DNA of 64,000 bases from the NCBI RefSeq assembly GCF_050908995.1, contig NC_135119.1, positions 11,842,001-11,906,000 on the forward strand, written 5' to 3'. A program made the translations under genes and the position numbers. Shown here piece after piece: positions 26,701-40,600 of this stretch. The DNA is from Andrena cerasifolii (taxonomy: Eukaryota > Arthropoda > Insecta > Hymenoptera > Andrenidae). The notes beneath the pieces were generated by a model. The model was not told where the DNA came from. It made no database searches and saw only the letters and a program-made list of their open reading frames with translations. Each line of letters opens with the position of its first letter. Positions within the stretch are counted from its first letter, which is position 1.

Positions 26701-29700
26701 AATTATGAGAAAAAAAACCGAGGGATTAAAAACATTACGCAGTCATCAATAAATGTAACCCTTAACCACAAATCGAGACGACTTGAAATCAGCCTATTAC
26801 CACAAATAAAACTTACACACTAAATTAAAAATAATTAAAAATATATATATAAAAAAAAGGAAAATCGTGGAGCGCCATGTGCAATCAGAAGTTGAAGTAT
26901 CGGTTGACAAGTCAGCCGACGATTTTACTTAAAGTGACATATCACCATTGAAATTGTAATACAAGAAATGGTTTAGTTTTTAATGCATTTTTAATAAAAT
27001 CGTTTAACATAAATTTTTTTTATATATTTTTTTAAATCACTTCGTACATGGTTGCATATCAGTTCCTTACTTAATAAATAATTTTAAGTTGAGGTTGAGT
27101 AATTCAATTTATTGTAACTTAACAAAGATTAAAAATTGGCACTATAGCAGCCAAAATAGCTGGAAAAGTGTCCGGTGTGCAGAGGCCTTAACGCGGTGAG
27201 CTGCTGCAGGGGCACAATTCCAAAGTCCCATCCCTCTGTCTCTTACGTCTGGCCATACGGAGTTTCTATCGCCAGCCGAAGCACATGGCAGCGGCCAGCC
27301 GGTTTCTCCTGATTTACGGCTATCGCCGCGCAAACTCGATTATAATGATGCAGGGACAGGCCGCGCCGAATTATACGCGGGAGCCGCGTCGCTGGACTTT
27401 CATTAAACGATAATCATCTTCCGCGGCGGCACTTGTCGGGAACCGCCGGCAACCAGAACAATAACGCTTCTTTTTCGCATTGTTCCATCCTTCCGACGAC
27501 TTTTGTCGCGACTCGAGCACGTTTCCCTACTAGAATAGTGCGTCGTGGACGTCGCGTCGCGCTAAGGTTGCCAATGCTCGCGAACGACAAGAGTGTACAA
27601 TTTTTCGGTTCGATCTAACATGCGGAGAGATTTCAATGAAGCTGAAGGAGTTAGAAGCACCTACTCGTCGAGAGCCTATTTTATCAAGTTCAATATTCGT
27701 TGAAGTGGACAGTTTTGTAAATATTTCTTTGTATCTTACTTATAAGCTTGTAACACAGATGGGGAAAATTTTTATTTAAATACAATTTCGGATAACGAAT
27801 AAAAGATTAAATAATTATTCGTTAAAGTTAAAGTACCTAACTTTTCTTGATAAAGTTACTTAATGTAACTTTTCTTAACGAATCTAGAGTTAAAGTAACT
27901 TTTTTTTCTTCACGAATTTAAAGTTAAAGTAACATTTATTTACGAATTTAGAGTTAAAGTAACTTTTCTTAACGAATCTAGAGTTAAAGTAAGTTTTCTT
28001 AACGAATCTAGAGTTAAAGTAACTTTTTGTCACGAATTTAAAGTTAAAGTAACATTTATTTACGAATCTTGAGTTAAAGTAACTTTTCTTAACGAATCTA
28101 GAGTTAAAGTAACTTTTTTTTCTTCACGAATTTAAAGTTAAAGTAACATTTATTTACGAATTTAGAGTTAAAGTAAGTTTTCTTAACGAATCTAGAGTTA
28201 AAGTAACTTTTTGTCACGAATTTAAAGTTAAAGTAACATTTATTTACGAATCTTTAGTTAAAGTAACTTTTCTTAACGAATTTAGAGGTAAAATAACTTT
28301 CCTTAACGAATCTAGAGTTAAAGTAACTTTTCTTAACGAATTTAAAGTTAAAGTAACTTTTCTTAACGATTCTTGAGTTAAAGTAACTTTTCTTAACAAA
28401 GTTAAAGTTAAAGTAACTTTTCTTAACGAATTTAAAGTTAAAGTAACTTTTCTTAACGAATCTTGAGTTAAAGTAACTTTTCTTCACGAATTTAAAATTA
28501 AAGTAACATTTATTTACGAATCTAGAGTTAAAGTAAATTTTATTTGATCCGTAATTTAAATAATTTTTTCCTCGTCGTGTAATACAAGTTAGCTAAGCTA
28601 GTGATATGGAAGCACTGGAGGCACGAGGCTCTATTTCGAATTTCTGTAGTCTGATTTTTATAGGCTGGAGGGAATCTGTGGAGTCTCGAGGAAACAGGTA
28701 AAATGGGCAGTATGCAAACTGAACCCTCGGGTGGGCAATCTTGATTCTCCATCGTACACGAACCTCGCCAACAATCGCTCTTCTGTTTGCGCTTATAATT
28801 ACTGTTTGCAGAGCATTGTTCTTAAGCCTGGCGCCCGAAGTGGCACCCCAGTTGATAAGTTACGCGGATCCTCCGTGGAAAGTCCCCCATTTTCGTCGGC
28901 GGAATGGACCGCGGGGGCAAAACTCTAATGAAGGAGGTTACGGGGTTACTTCTGTACCCTGTAAATTATTGCGTTATCCCTCGCGAGAGGAATAAGATGC
29001 CCTCGTCTGTTGACATTTACGAGCTGCGCGTATAAATTCTTAATTGCTTTTCCGGTGAAGCCAGCGAACGCAGCAATGCGCCTTTAAAAAAAAATAGGAA
29101 CTTAAAGACACGGCTGAATATCTAAAGAAATATGAGTTTGAATAGGATTTCACAATACTTCTGATCCCCTTTCGTGACTTTAATGTCAATTCTTTAGAAA
29201 TACCCCCAGGCATCGAGCAAACGAGATGTGAACGGTGAGAAGGGAAGAGCAGCAGAGGATAAAGGATAACGGGATAAAAGGCGAGCGCGTAAAAGATAGT
29301 CACCTTCTCGGTGCGTTAATAAACCCGGACGGTTTATCTTTCGTTAAAGCCCGATCGGATACTCGAATCCTCCGAAGACCACTTTCGTAATCGTTTCGGA
29401 AGCACATTAAGAGTTAAGGCGAACTGGAAACTTTAACGAGCCGGAGTTTTAAGCCGATTAACGTCCTCGAACTCCTCGAATATACACAGTCCGGTAGCCT
29501 GAACAAGCAAGCTCGCCGGGGCGCAATCAGCTTATTCGCGGAGTTTCTTTTCGCGATCCGATATGTACACAAATGAATCTTCTATGAGACGACGCTTGGA
29601 AAGAGACGGGCGATAAGCGGCCCCCTGGGCGTTCTAAGCGGACACTCGGTATCAGCACACAAGATCGTCGAATTTTCTACCCAACGCCCAATTGCAACCC

Positions 29701-32700
29701 TTCGTTTCAGTAACAAGATATTTCTGCTGAATTCACATTCCTCCTTTATCGAGCAGCCTTCGGAGTACACTCCGCAGAGCGAAGAATCAGTTGCGATTGA
29801 ATTTGAAAGTGTACGCGTCACTTGCTCAGCTTTACACCAGATTCTGTTATTTGGAAACGCGAGTTTCTCGCTCAGATGCGACGCATTGAAGTGGCAGTGA
29901 ACCAGCACCACCCCGAGTAATCGCCAATTAATCTTCATTATGCCCTTCCGCGCGAGTGCAGATGGCTGCTACGAGATAGAAAACAATTGGACGTTGCCCT
30001 GGAAGTGTGCAGTTAGTTTGAAAGTTCGGTTGGAAAGGCTAGAAGGAAGTGTGGTCGCGCAGGGAGGGAGGCTTTGGAAAGGGTGTTGCCAAGCGTTGAG
30101 GAGAGCCCTCGGTTCGTCTCCCCCGGAAAGCTTAAATCGGCTCCATATCTCAGCCTCCGGGACCCTCTTGTATCTCTAATCAGATCATTAAGCTCGCGGA
30201 GCGTGCGCATGAAGAAATTTGTCGTGGAAAGTTGGACGTCGCGGGCGCGAAGCGCGCGAATCGGCTCGCGCGTGCCGGAGGAACGGATAATCGAATCAAC
30301 ATCGGGGGGGTCGAGACTTTTCCCGCGATTGCATCGTTTGTAGATAAATCCTTGGGTACACAGCGAATCATTGGCCTGGAAGTGGGGCATGGAACTGTGT
30401 TTCGAAAACGAGTGGCCAAACTTTCTTAGTTTATTCTGCCCACCCCTGTCTCGCGTCAGACATCTTGGTCCTCGCTTTGTATCTCTTTTGAGGATTCCTC
30501 TCGAGGGTTCTGTGCAAATATCCATGGTAGGTCTGCCAGGTTCTTTGGTCTTTGCAAAAGAATCTGCTGTAGTACATAGCGTTGACATCTGAAGGATTAT
30601 TAAGGAGTCATGCCTAGTTGGCAGGCGAAAAAAAACTGGATTTTCGGGATTTTTTTGTGGAACATCTAATGTATATTTTTTACAACTATTTGCTTATTTT
30701 AAGAGTACATATATTCAGCATCTCTCAGTAATTTTGTTATGGGAAAATGTTAAAAAATGAACGAATAACAGCCACTCTTCCGGAAGCTATTTTTTTTTAG
30801 GGGTGAGCACGATTTCTCCGAGCCAGATCATCTGAAATCGAAAAGTGACGAAGATTCTGTTAGTATGTGAGTGTATCTGGTTCGTCAACGAAGGATTTTT
30901 GTTTCTGATGAAAACTCTATTTTTAATTTACGAAAAACGAACAATTCAGACATTGAAAAATCATGATTTTGCGTTAAACGGCCGTCATTTTGTCTGAAAT
31001 TATTTTTTTCAAAAATCCTTCGTTCACGAACCAGATAAATTCATACACTAACAGAATCTTCTTCGGTTTTCGATTTCAGATGATCGGGCTCGGAGAAATC
31101 GCGCTCACCGCGCAGCGCCATTATAAAAACAGCTTCCGCGAGAGTGGCTGTTAATTCCTTCATTATTTAATAACTTCCTATAACAAAATTACTGAGGGTT
31201 GCTGAATATATGTACTTCTAAAATAAGGAAATTGTTGTAAGAAACATACATCACATTTTTCATAAAAAAATTCCCCAAAGTGACGGCTAAAATGAACGGT
31301 TCCTTTTGGGTTGGATTGAAGGACGACTAATAATTCATACCATTTGCACGTTTTACAATACTTTATTGTGGATATAACACGCGTTTCCAGACCGGGAAAC
31401 CTGAAAAACATTAAAAATTAAAGGAATTACAAAGCGTCAAAGCGGGCGCTGCGCAGTGCACGCATTAAAACGGTGAACATCATAAGTCGAGGACAAAACA
31501 CTGTTTTCCACAATGGGAACTCGGTCGGAAAATTTTAATAAAAATTCACGGAGTTATACAACAAATTTCAACTTTGAAGGATTTTACTGAAACAATCCTG
31601 TGCTATTATAAACAATTGATTTTTTTCTCGATTTTTTCACCCCGAAATACCCGTGTACCCACCTTAAGGGGTTACGCCACGCTCAAAACAGCACCAAATT
31701 AGACGATTTTTTTTATGATGCTATGACGTGGAAAACTATTTCTATACTTTTTATGTTTTGAGGCATGTATTAATGAATATATTGTATAAATATTGTACAG
31801 AAATATTTACGCAAATTTTTCGGTTAAAACTGATATTCTCTTCAAATGTTCGCCATTGTCACAAAAATCAATATTTTAACAAATCGCTATGTACTTCTAT
31901 AGTACATGTCATATAAATGATTAAAATTTTCGGTATTTTACCCTACGTCAAAGTAAATAAGACTTCTACTGCTAGCCGTGGAGAGTGTCCTTTCAAAAAC
32001 TGCAAGAATGGAAGAGCACCAGCATCGTCATTTTGTTGAAAAAAAGACAATTTTTTTTATATACCATGAGGCATGTAGAATAAAGTCCTTAAAAATGTTT
32101 CTTCATTCACGTAGGATCGTCGGGGTTTCACAAAATGAACAACCAAACACACCAGTGCAGTGAGAATAAATAAAATGTAATGATGGAACATTATTATAAA
32201 AGAACAAAAAAATACAGAAGACAATAGCAACGTAACTGTGCTCTTAGCACGTTTTCCACAACTGCCTCAAAAACGATCGGCACGACCGCCGAGCACCGCC
32301 TCGATTCGGCCGTCTTCGCCGAGAATGTAATGCATGCCGACCGCTACTACCATTCCTACATTCACTTTCTAATTCAGCTAAAAAAAAATCTGAAAGTTAC
32401 ATATGATTTTCAGGCTTCTAAGGTGGCCTGCCTAACCCCTTAAATTAGATGGTTAGACTCGACGAGCATATGCAATTGTTCTGTTTCATTGAACAGCTTG
32501 GTTTGTCGCGCGTACACGTTGACCACATCTTGTGCAATTAATCCGAGTTAACGCGTAAAGGGTGCCTGGAAAATCTTTGTTATTCAGCACACAGAAGCTT
32601 ACGTACAACTAAGTAGTAATTCAGGGTAACAGACGCAGCGTTTCCACGACAGATGGCCAAACACTAGAAGCGTGTTCTGCTCATCTCGGGGGGTGAAAGT

Positions 32701-34604
32701 CCTACGAAGTACAGTCACAAGTGTCTTCCAAATTATAGCCATTTCGTTTGCGGCGCAGCTGCGATCATCCATTCAACTTGCCTCCTTTGTACCGATAGAG
32801 AAGCGACAACTTTTTCCTAGCGCAAATAACCGGGAATATTATTTGAAATTTTGTTTACCGAAGAACGCTCCGCCCGACGGCCGCGCTGCAACTTGAGATA
32901 TTAATATTTCACGGTGGGATTGGTATGCCGAGAGCAACTCAGACGTGCCTAACAACGGTGGCCCCCCGTTCGCGTAAAAAGGCGAAAGAGATTGAAGGCA
33001 GGGCCGTGGGTCGGTTCAATTAGAATCTTTTCGACGGGAATTAAAATTGGACTGCCCCTTCAAGCGTGTCTGATTTGTTGCAGGATGGAGGAGTCGTCGC
33101 GGGGGTTGCTGCAGCACAAGCACAGGGCTGAACAGCTGAAGCAAGAGAAAACTGCGCTCACGCTTTCTTACGAGGTAAGCTTTATCGTTCGACCGACTAT
33201 CGCGGTAAATTAAGCATCGAGTTAGAAACAATTTCATGCAACACACGCGGACGGTTTCAATCTGCCTCGTCTATTCAAGAATAATATTCGCAGACTAGAG
33301 TATTCCGAGCCTAGTATAAAGTGACCAGACGTCCCGCATTTCAGCCCTCTGTCCCGCACTGAAAAGTGTCCCGCAAAGTGTCCCGGATTGGACATGTAAC
33401 CTTTTACATTTTCGCATTGGCATAAAGTTACTGTTTCCTCTACTTTTTTTGTTGTGAAAAAAATATATATTTTTAATTTCGTTTCAATGTATCATCTTAT
33501 AATCACAAGTATGTATTTTTAAATATATTGTAAATGCTTTAATAAACTACGGAAAAGATCTCCTCACGCATCTGTTAACCCCCTTTTTTTTGCTTGCTTG
33601 CTTGCTTGTTCCGCATTGGAACAGAAAATATCTGGTCACTTTAGCCTAGTAGCATGTTCGAGCCTTTCACAGTTTAGTCACTTAAGGTACGTGTCCACTT
33701 GAGAGAACTCGCGCAAGTTACTCTCGATAGTTACTCTCAAATGTTGGGTTCGCTTAAGAATAATTTCGAAAATTTTTACTCTCAGGTAGGCGATAGAAAA
33801 CTCGCCGAGAGCTTACTATCCGATAGAACTCTCAGAACCGTGTCCTCTAGAAATTGATCTGCGCCTACTCTCTGCAGTTCCTCTCAGTTTCTTTCAAGCT
33901 ACGAACGAAGTGAGGCCGTGATTATGGATGTGCAAAAACTTAGTGCTGTGATTATTGCTTATAATATTTTAAAAAAGAGAACGAAGCAATGTAGAAAGAG
34001 AAATTGCTGGGTGGATGAAATAAAATGTGTCTCGCCACTCGGCTCGGCGCAGACTGCCTCGGCCGCGCAGTTCTCCCGGCTAACCGCCTAGCAACACTTC
34101 TCTGGCAACGCCGTGCCTCGTAACTAGGGAATTCAATCCCGGGTTCCCGGCTGTTTTTTGGATTCCATTTGTATATTTTTCAGTTCATAAAGTAATTTAC
34201 GTTTTTAAAAATTCTCGAAATTCTCGGGATAAGTTATAACTTGATATATCAAATCCCGGTAGTTTTAGAATCCAAAAAAATAGCCGGGATCCCAAGATTG
34301 AATTCCCTACTCGCGATGCGAGCATACCACATAACTCAGAAGACCTATTCTCGCGACAGCACTCGCAGAATACGAACCTGGTTTTCTACAATTCTAATCA
34401 TATTTTGCGATCTGGTCGGTTCGTCTTCTCGTCGTTTCTCTTCTTTTCTTTTCTTTACTTTTCTTGTATTAATTTCAAGCCTAGATTAAGTTCTCGTTTA
34501 AGGCTGGGTTGAAAAACAGTCCTGACTGAACCCCGCCTTTGCATTTGTCGTGTTTCTGTCTGTTTTCTACCTGCTGTGCCTTGTTTGTTTGCAAATAAAG
34601 ACGT

Positions 34605-34639
<35 letters not shown>

Positions 34640-37600
34640 TTCGGAAGCAACTGTCGGATAGTAATATTATGATGTATCCACTCGACAGCAAGTTGCACCG
34701 CGTCCGCTGTCTGAGAGTTGAACGTCGCTCTCCGACAGTCACTCTCGGACGTAGCGTCCACTTGCGAGAAATACTCTCGAGAGCTTCTCGCGCGAGTTTT
34801 ACTGTCAAGTGGACACGTACCTTTAGGCTTTCAGAAGTATCCTCCGAAAGTGCCTTTGAATACTGCGGCTCGCCAATGCGAAAGCTCGCGAGCGGGCAGT
34901 CTTCAAGAACCAACGAATGGCGCAGGAATCTGAAAGAGCCCAAGGACAATGAGCTCGCTCGCAAAACGAGCAATCGGTGAAGCGTTAATTAGTCTTTGAT
35001 CAATTAGAAGAGCGGTAGAGAGGCGTCCGACGCTAAGCGCGCTTCCAAAAGGCTTACACTCAGAGCCCTCGCACAGTAGCGACCGCCTGGCGGCCCCGAA
35101 ACGATTCAGAAAATCCCCAACCCCCGTGGCTCTTTCGTTACACGAATTTCGATATCGATTACACGGCATGCGAGCCCACCGTTAATACTCCCAGCCGTGG
35201 GAGAGTTCGATTACCCGATAATTGGCCGTACTTGGCGTTACATCGTGCTTGTTCACCGTTCAGTCGACCGGAACAAGCCTCCCCCCTTGGAACGAGCGCT
35301 ATTTCAATTCCGCCGGGCGGGCGGCGGGCGTCCTCCTTAAATTTATATCCGTTCGAGTGGCTCATCCGATTTTAATCCGCCACTCGGGGCCGAGGCGGGG
35401 GATGAAAGGCATCGCGAAATATCGGCCCGATCCTCCCCGCGTTCGTCGCGCTGTCGATAACCACGGGGGCAGATAACGAAGAGTGCCGAGCCCCCTGCGT
35501 CCGCCGCTCTCGCAGCCGATCGACTAGTCCAGCGTTCATTGTCACGGCTATTTCGTTATTGCGCGCGGAAGCCGGGGCACGCGATGACACGCGCGTAAAA
35601 AGCTGCCCGCACCCCTCACCCCTGCTCAATAACAACCGGCCCTCGCACGAAGCCGACCGTTATTGCATTTCCCTGCGAATCGTCGCGCGCGCGATCGTTC
35701 CCGGCGCGACAAGACGGAGATCGTTGATCGCCGATTCCGCCGTTGCGCGACGCTAGTTCATTTCGCCCCCTTTTTGCTCGGTGCCTTCGTTCCACGGGGC
35801 GACACGCCAAACGAGCGACGTCGGAACCGCGTCCAACGGATACTCGATTCTGCCGGGATTAAACTGTTACGGCGGTATCGACTTATCTGACGATCGGCGG
35901 GATACGGGGGCCCGTTCTGTTTCGGCGTTTCCATTAGCTTCCCGGCAACTTCTGCCAGACCTGACGCCACCGGAATGGAACAGATCGGGCGGTATCTGCT
36001 CGCGGAGACAAAGCCACTTCGGCGTAAGCGCGGCGGCCGGGTATATACTGCTGTGCCCGGGTATTCCGGGGGTAATTAAAGTGGGAGTTGGTGCGACAGC
36101 AAGATAGAATTTGCATGGTGCATTAATCGGGAAAAGAAAACTGTTTAAAGTGGAAGTTTGAGGATTTCCTGTACCTAATACGTCTCTAGACGTTTCTGCA
36201 ATATTTAAGGGCAGATTTTCATCCCCCACGTAAGTGGAACGAGGTCTTGATTCCTGAATGGTTTCAGTGACACCCTGTGTACATATACACGGCATATCGC
36301 AGGAACAATAATTGTGAAATTAGGATTTTTAGAGGGTTTTTAGCTCGATTAAGCTGAGGGATCATAGTCATTTTTAAGGGGAGATTCCGGTCTGAAAGTC
36401 GATTTTTTTTTATTTCATTTTTCGAACGTTCAACCTTTTAGGAATGCGTTTAAAAGGATTTGTTGAAATTCGTAAAATTCCCGAGGTTATAGGCATTTGA
36501 GTAGCGGCAAATGCATGGGTAACACCCGGCCACTCGGCACTCGCGTAAAAGTTTCAACGCGGTTTTCTCGAAACAGTGTTCTCAAAACGGTGGGACCTGC
36601 ATTACCAAAAATTATTATCCGATTCGACTGAAACTTTTTTTATTTTGAAGAATATACTTCTGGCTAGGAGAGAAACCAGAAAAAAATACAAAAATTAGAA
36701 AATTTATAATTTTCAAAGGCGATGAAAGAACGAAAAATATAGGGGGAAAGTGATTTCAAACATCAAGTGTCGTTAATTTCTTAAAAATGTCATTTTTGCA
36801 TTTTTTTCTGGTATCTCCCTAGCCAGAAGTATATTCTTCAAAATAAAAAATGTTTCAGTCGAATCGGATAATAACTTTTGGGGATACAGGTCCCACCGAT
36901 TTGGATCAATTTTTTGACGCCTTGACTTTAACGACTCCCCAGTGCCGTCTGTAATGCTTAATTATAAAACAAAAAATATATTTCTATGCCTTAAGACATC
37001 CGTAATACAATGCAAAAAGTCCCACTAAATTATATATAGTAGTTTTCCTTTAATTAATTCCTAAAGATCACCTAAGTTTAAAAATCGACCTTTACTATTT
37101 TTTTCGCTATTCCGACCAAATACATTTTTTTCAAACCGACCAAATACGTCATTCAGCAAACTAATCCTTCTAGCTTCTCAAAAAAACTCAAGTCGTTTGG
37201 ACCAATTCTAAAAAAGTTATGCGATTTTAAAAAGTGTCCGAATATTAATGCGAGTCACTGTATAAAAGTGTTACAGAAAGACTGTGCTCCCTCTTCCCAG
37301 TATAGGTAAAAACATTTTTTCGACTGTACAATTGTCCTGCGACGTGCGCGACGCATATGCAGTATGCATGCACACACGCGTTAGGTTCCTATCGAATGCA
37401 ACAATTTCCAGTCTGTCCTGCAGCTCTCCGCGCAATAACCGACGATACGTCCGCCACGTATTTGCCAGCGACCAATATTCCAGACTTAACAAAGTAACGG
37501 CGGCGCAATGGGAAGGGAGGAGAACAGTAAACGTTCGCGTTCACTGCGAACCCTTAGAATGTACGCACTATCTCGTTCACGGCCGGTTTGCTTCTAAAAG

Positions 37601-40600
37601 AGTCGTAGATTCAGTGGGGGCGAGGGGCGCGCATCGCTGCCCCACGAAATACCGTTTATTATCGATCGTCACTCGATCCCCTGGTTCAATGTCGTCCACC
37701 CCACGGACGCCGGCCCCTGAAAATCCCTCTATCGACTGCCAGGAGGCGAGCACGCCAGCAAGAGTTTTCTCTGTAGCCGTTCGATTTTACTTTCGAGCTC
37801 CTCCCCGCACCCTCGCCAGTCCCTCGACGGCTGTCGATCTCGCGTCGAAAAGTTGCTTGGGAACAGCGTTCGATAATTCTACCTGGCAGCAGGCGAGGGT
37901 GCGTTCAATGGGTGTAATCGATCCCTTCGACTTTCAATTGCAGCGATCGGTCAGTGGGCGATCGACAGTGGTCAGGCTTGGGAACAGAATGTTGGAGTGG
38001 ATCTTCTTTTCTTCGGTCAGGAGTTAATCCCTAGCGCGAATTACTAGGGTGGCCCTTCTCTACACCTACCTACGTCTCGAAATTTATTTTTCGTATTTCT
38101 TTGCTCTCACCCTCTAGAATGCTTCCATTTCATAAGAAGATAATCCCCGAAAAAGTTGATTGCAATCGGACAACAGGAAAGGGTGCCCACCGGGTCTTAA
38201 AATTTAGAACTTTTAAACTTATACAGGTACTTATATTATTTCTTTTTTACTTTCTTAAAGAATTTCTCGAAAATGGTAAGCCCTGTCGAAATTCTGTTCA
38301 AATAATATTAAAAGAGCATTCAATTTTCTACAATTGCTGTATATATAATTTTTTCGTGCTTCCAACCATTTTTTTTTATATTAGAGCTATTATTTAAAAA
38401 AGGTTGGAAGCACGAACAAATTATATATACAGCAATTGTAGAAAATTGAATGCTCTTTTGAATCTGAATTCAAAGTTAAATTAGAGCTATTATTTAAAAA
38501 AAAATGGTTGGAAGCACGACAAAAATATATATACAGCAATTATAGAAAATTGAATGCTCTTTTAATATTATTTGAACAGAATTTCGACAGGGCTTACGCT
38601 CTGAAGCTTGGCGTATAGCAAAAGAAATCGGACGTTGAAAAATAATGGCCACCCTAGTGAGTTACACGCGAGGCAGCAGCGCACAGGGAATGCATGCAGG
38701 GGAAATAAATGGAGTCCACTTTTAGGAAGCATGTTTATCGAGACTTTTTAATTTCGAAATATACAGTATTGTGCGTCAATAAGTTCTGTGACACCTCCAT
38801 CTATGTGGATTCTCTATACTTCGTCGTATTTCAAAGTGACAAGTCGCGCGTCACGACTAGTGAGGCACTTGCTAGGGGTCGCGGCAGGACCGCTTCAGAA
38901 TTAGATTAGAAATTTCACGAGACCGATGCGCGCAATTTAGAAGCGCAGAAGCGACGGTCTATCTCCTGTCGTCGTGCGTGACGATAAATTACCAGGATCC
39001 GCAGCTAGGCGCGCGTAGCAACGGCGTCGGTGTCGTCAGATGCGTCGCAGGGAGGGAGATTCCAAGAAGCGGCCAGTTTGTATTTTTATTTCCCTGCCCC
39101 TGCTGGAGGGATGACAGAAAATCGTTGGCCTCCCTTCACTTTCGGAAGAAAACGGGGGTGTAGACATTAGCAAGGGCCGGCTGGCTGGCACGACTGTTAT
39201 AAATCAGACACACGCACCCTCTATTAGCACCCCTGTCTCCGACAGGTCTCCGCAGCCCTAATTTAACGTTAAACGCCTTTCTGCTAATAACGGCCGTTCG
39301 CATTATTAACCCTCGCCGCGAGCCGCGACCAACTCTTCCTTGGAAGGTGCGTCTCGCGACTAAGAAGTCGCCCGTTCATGCGGCAGACGTCATGGGCCGA
39401 CTGCACGGTGCAGCAGGGGCGCGTCGTGCCGCTGACGATCAGATATGTGGTGCGTTGTACTTCATCGCGAATAGAAAGGGCCCGCACAGCCTCGTTCTAA
39501 AACGACTTGCACAAGATCCACTGGAAAAGTCTGGAAAGCCGCGGAAATTGTTAAGGGGTTAGCCAACTTGGCCAGGTCAAGAAATATCGCATCTTTGGGA
39601 ATTTATTTCTAAGTGACAAAAACACTTTTATCGATAAAAATTTTTCAATCAAGATAAAGACGTCTTTGAATAATATATACAATTTTTGTTTTCAAATATC
39701 AAAACATTCCGAAAACTTTAAATGCGTTTTTCTCGAAACCACGTTTTCCGAAATGATGTACGCTGCAGTTTGAGGAAAAGTCTATGAATTTTTATACAAT
39801 TTTGCACAGATGCTCTTAAGTGTATTCTCTATCGTCCGACCGTGATTTTTTTCGCTTGGTTGAAAAATAACAAAGTAGCTACACTTTGGAGCGAAAAGCT
39901 CGTTTTGGTGTGTAAGAAAATGGACTTTATTTACGCATAAGTCAGGTAAAAATTAAAACATCGAAAAAATTGACGGTCGGAGGATAGAGAATACATTTAA
40001 GAACGTCTGTGCAAAATTGTATAAAAATCCATAGAGTTTTACTCAAATTACAGCGTACACCGTTTCGGAAAACGAGGTTTCGATAAAAACGCATTTAGAG
40101 TTCTCGGAATGTTTTGATATTTGAAAAAAAAATTGTATATATTATTCAAAGATGCTTCTATCTTCATCGAAAAATTTGTATCGATAAAAGTGTTTTTGTC
40201 ACTTACAAGGAGAGTATTTTAGGTGTCCGCCTCCGATCATTTTGATTTTTGGATATGTTATAGAGGACCGAAAAATAAGAAATACGTGTTTTTTTATTTC
40301 CCCCCGTTTTCATATTTGGGGGGTGAAAATTGCGTTCAAAGTTAGGGTTGAAAAATCATTTTTGTGGATTTTTGAAAATCTGGTGAGTCAGTCATATTTC
40401 GCATTCAAAGACACAAAATTCGTCCATTGACACTATTCCCCTATCTCTAATAGTTCTCGAGATATTCCACAAAAACGACTTTTCAACCCTAACTGTGAAC
40501 GCAGTTTTCACCCCCCAAGATATGAAAACGGGGAAAAATAAAAAAACACGTATTTCTTATTTTTCGGTTCTCTATAACATATCCAAAAATCAAAATGATC

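Larger units (their letters stand above)
33682..34825. mobile_element. large inverted-repeat element, TTAAGGTACGTGTCC ends
   Basis: The left end TTAAGGTACGTGTCCACTTG matches the reversed right end TAAAGGTACGTGTCCACTTG, followed by ACTCGCGC in both. The right TTAA has decayed to TTTA. The interior holds two other insertions (34127-34307 and a TAA-tailed retroposon end). Confidence 0.65.

Noticed and set aside
27825..28540. Regularly spaced repeats that could be mistaken for a CRISPR array
   Set aside because: Units are contiguous 30-bp tandem copies with no unique spacers, in an animal genome.
35180..35225. tRNA-like TTCGAT segment (gagagttcgattacccg)
   Set aside because: No matching acceptor stem, D arm or anticodon arm could be folded around it.
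37284..38027. 247-codon open frame on + strand
   Set aside because: No recognisable family, starts at the edge of a transposon remnant, and composition like the surrounding non-coding DNA.
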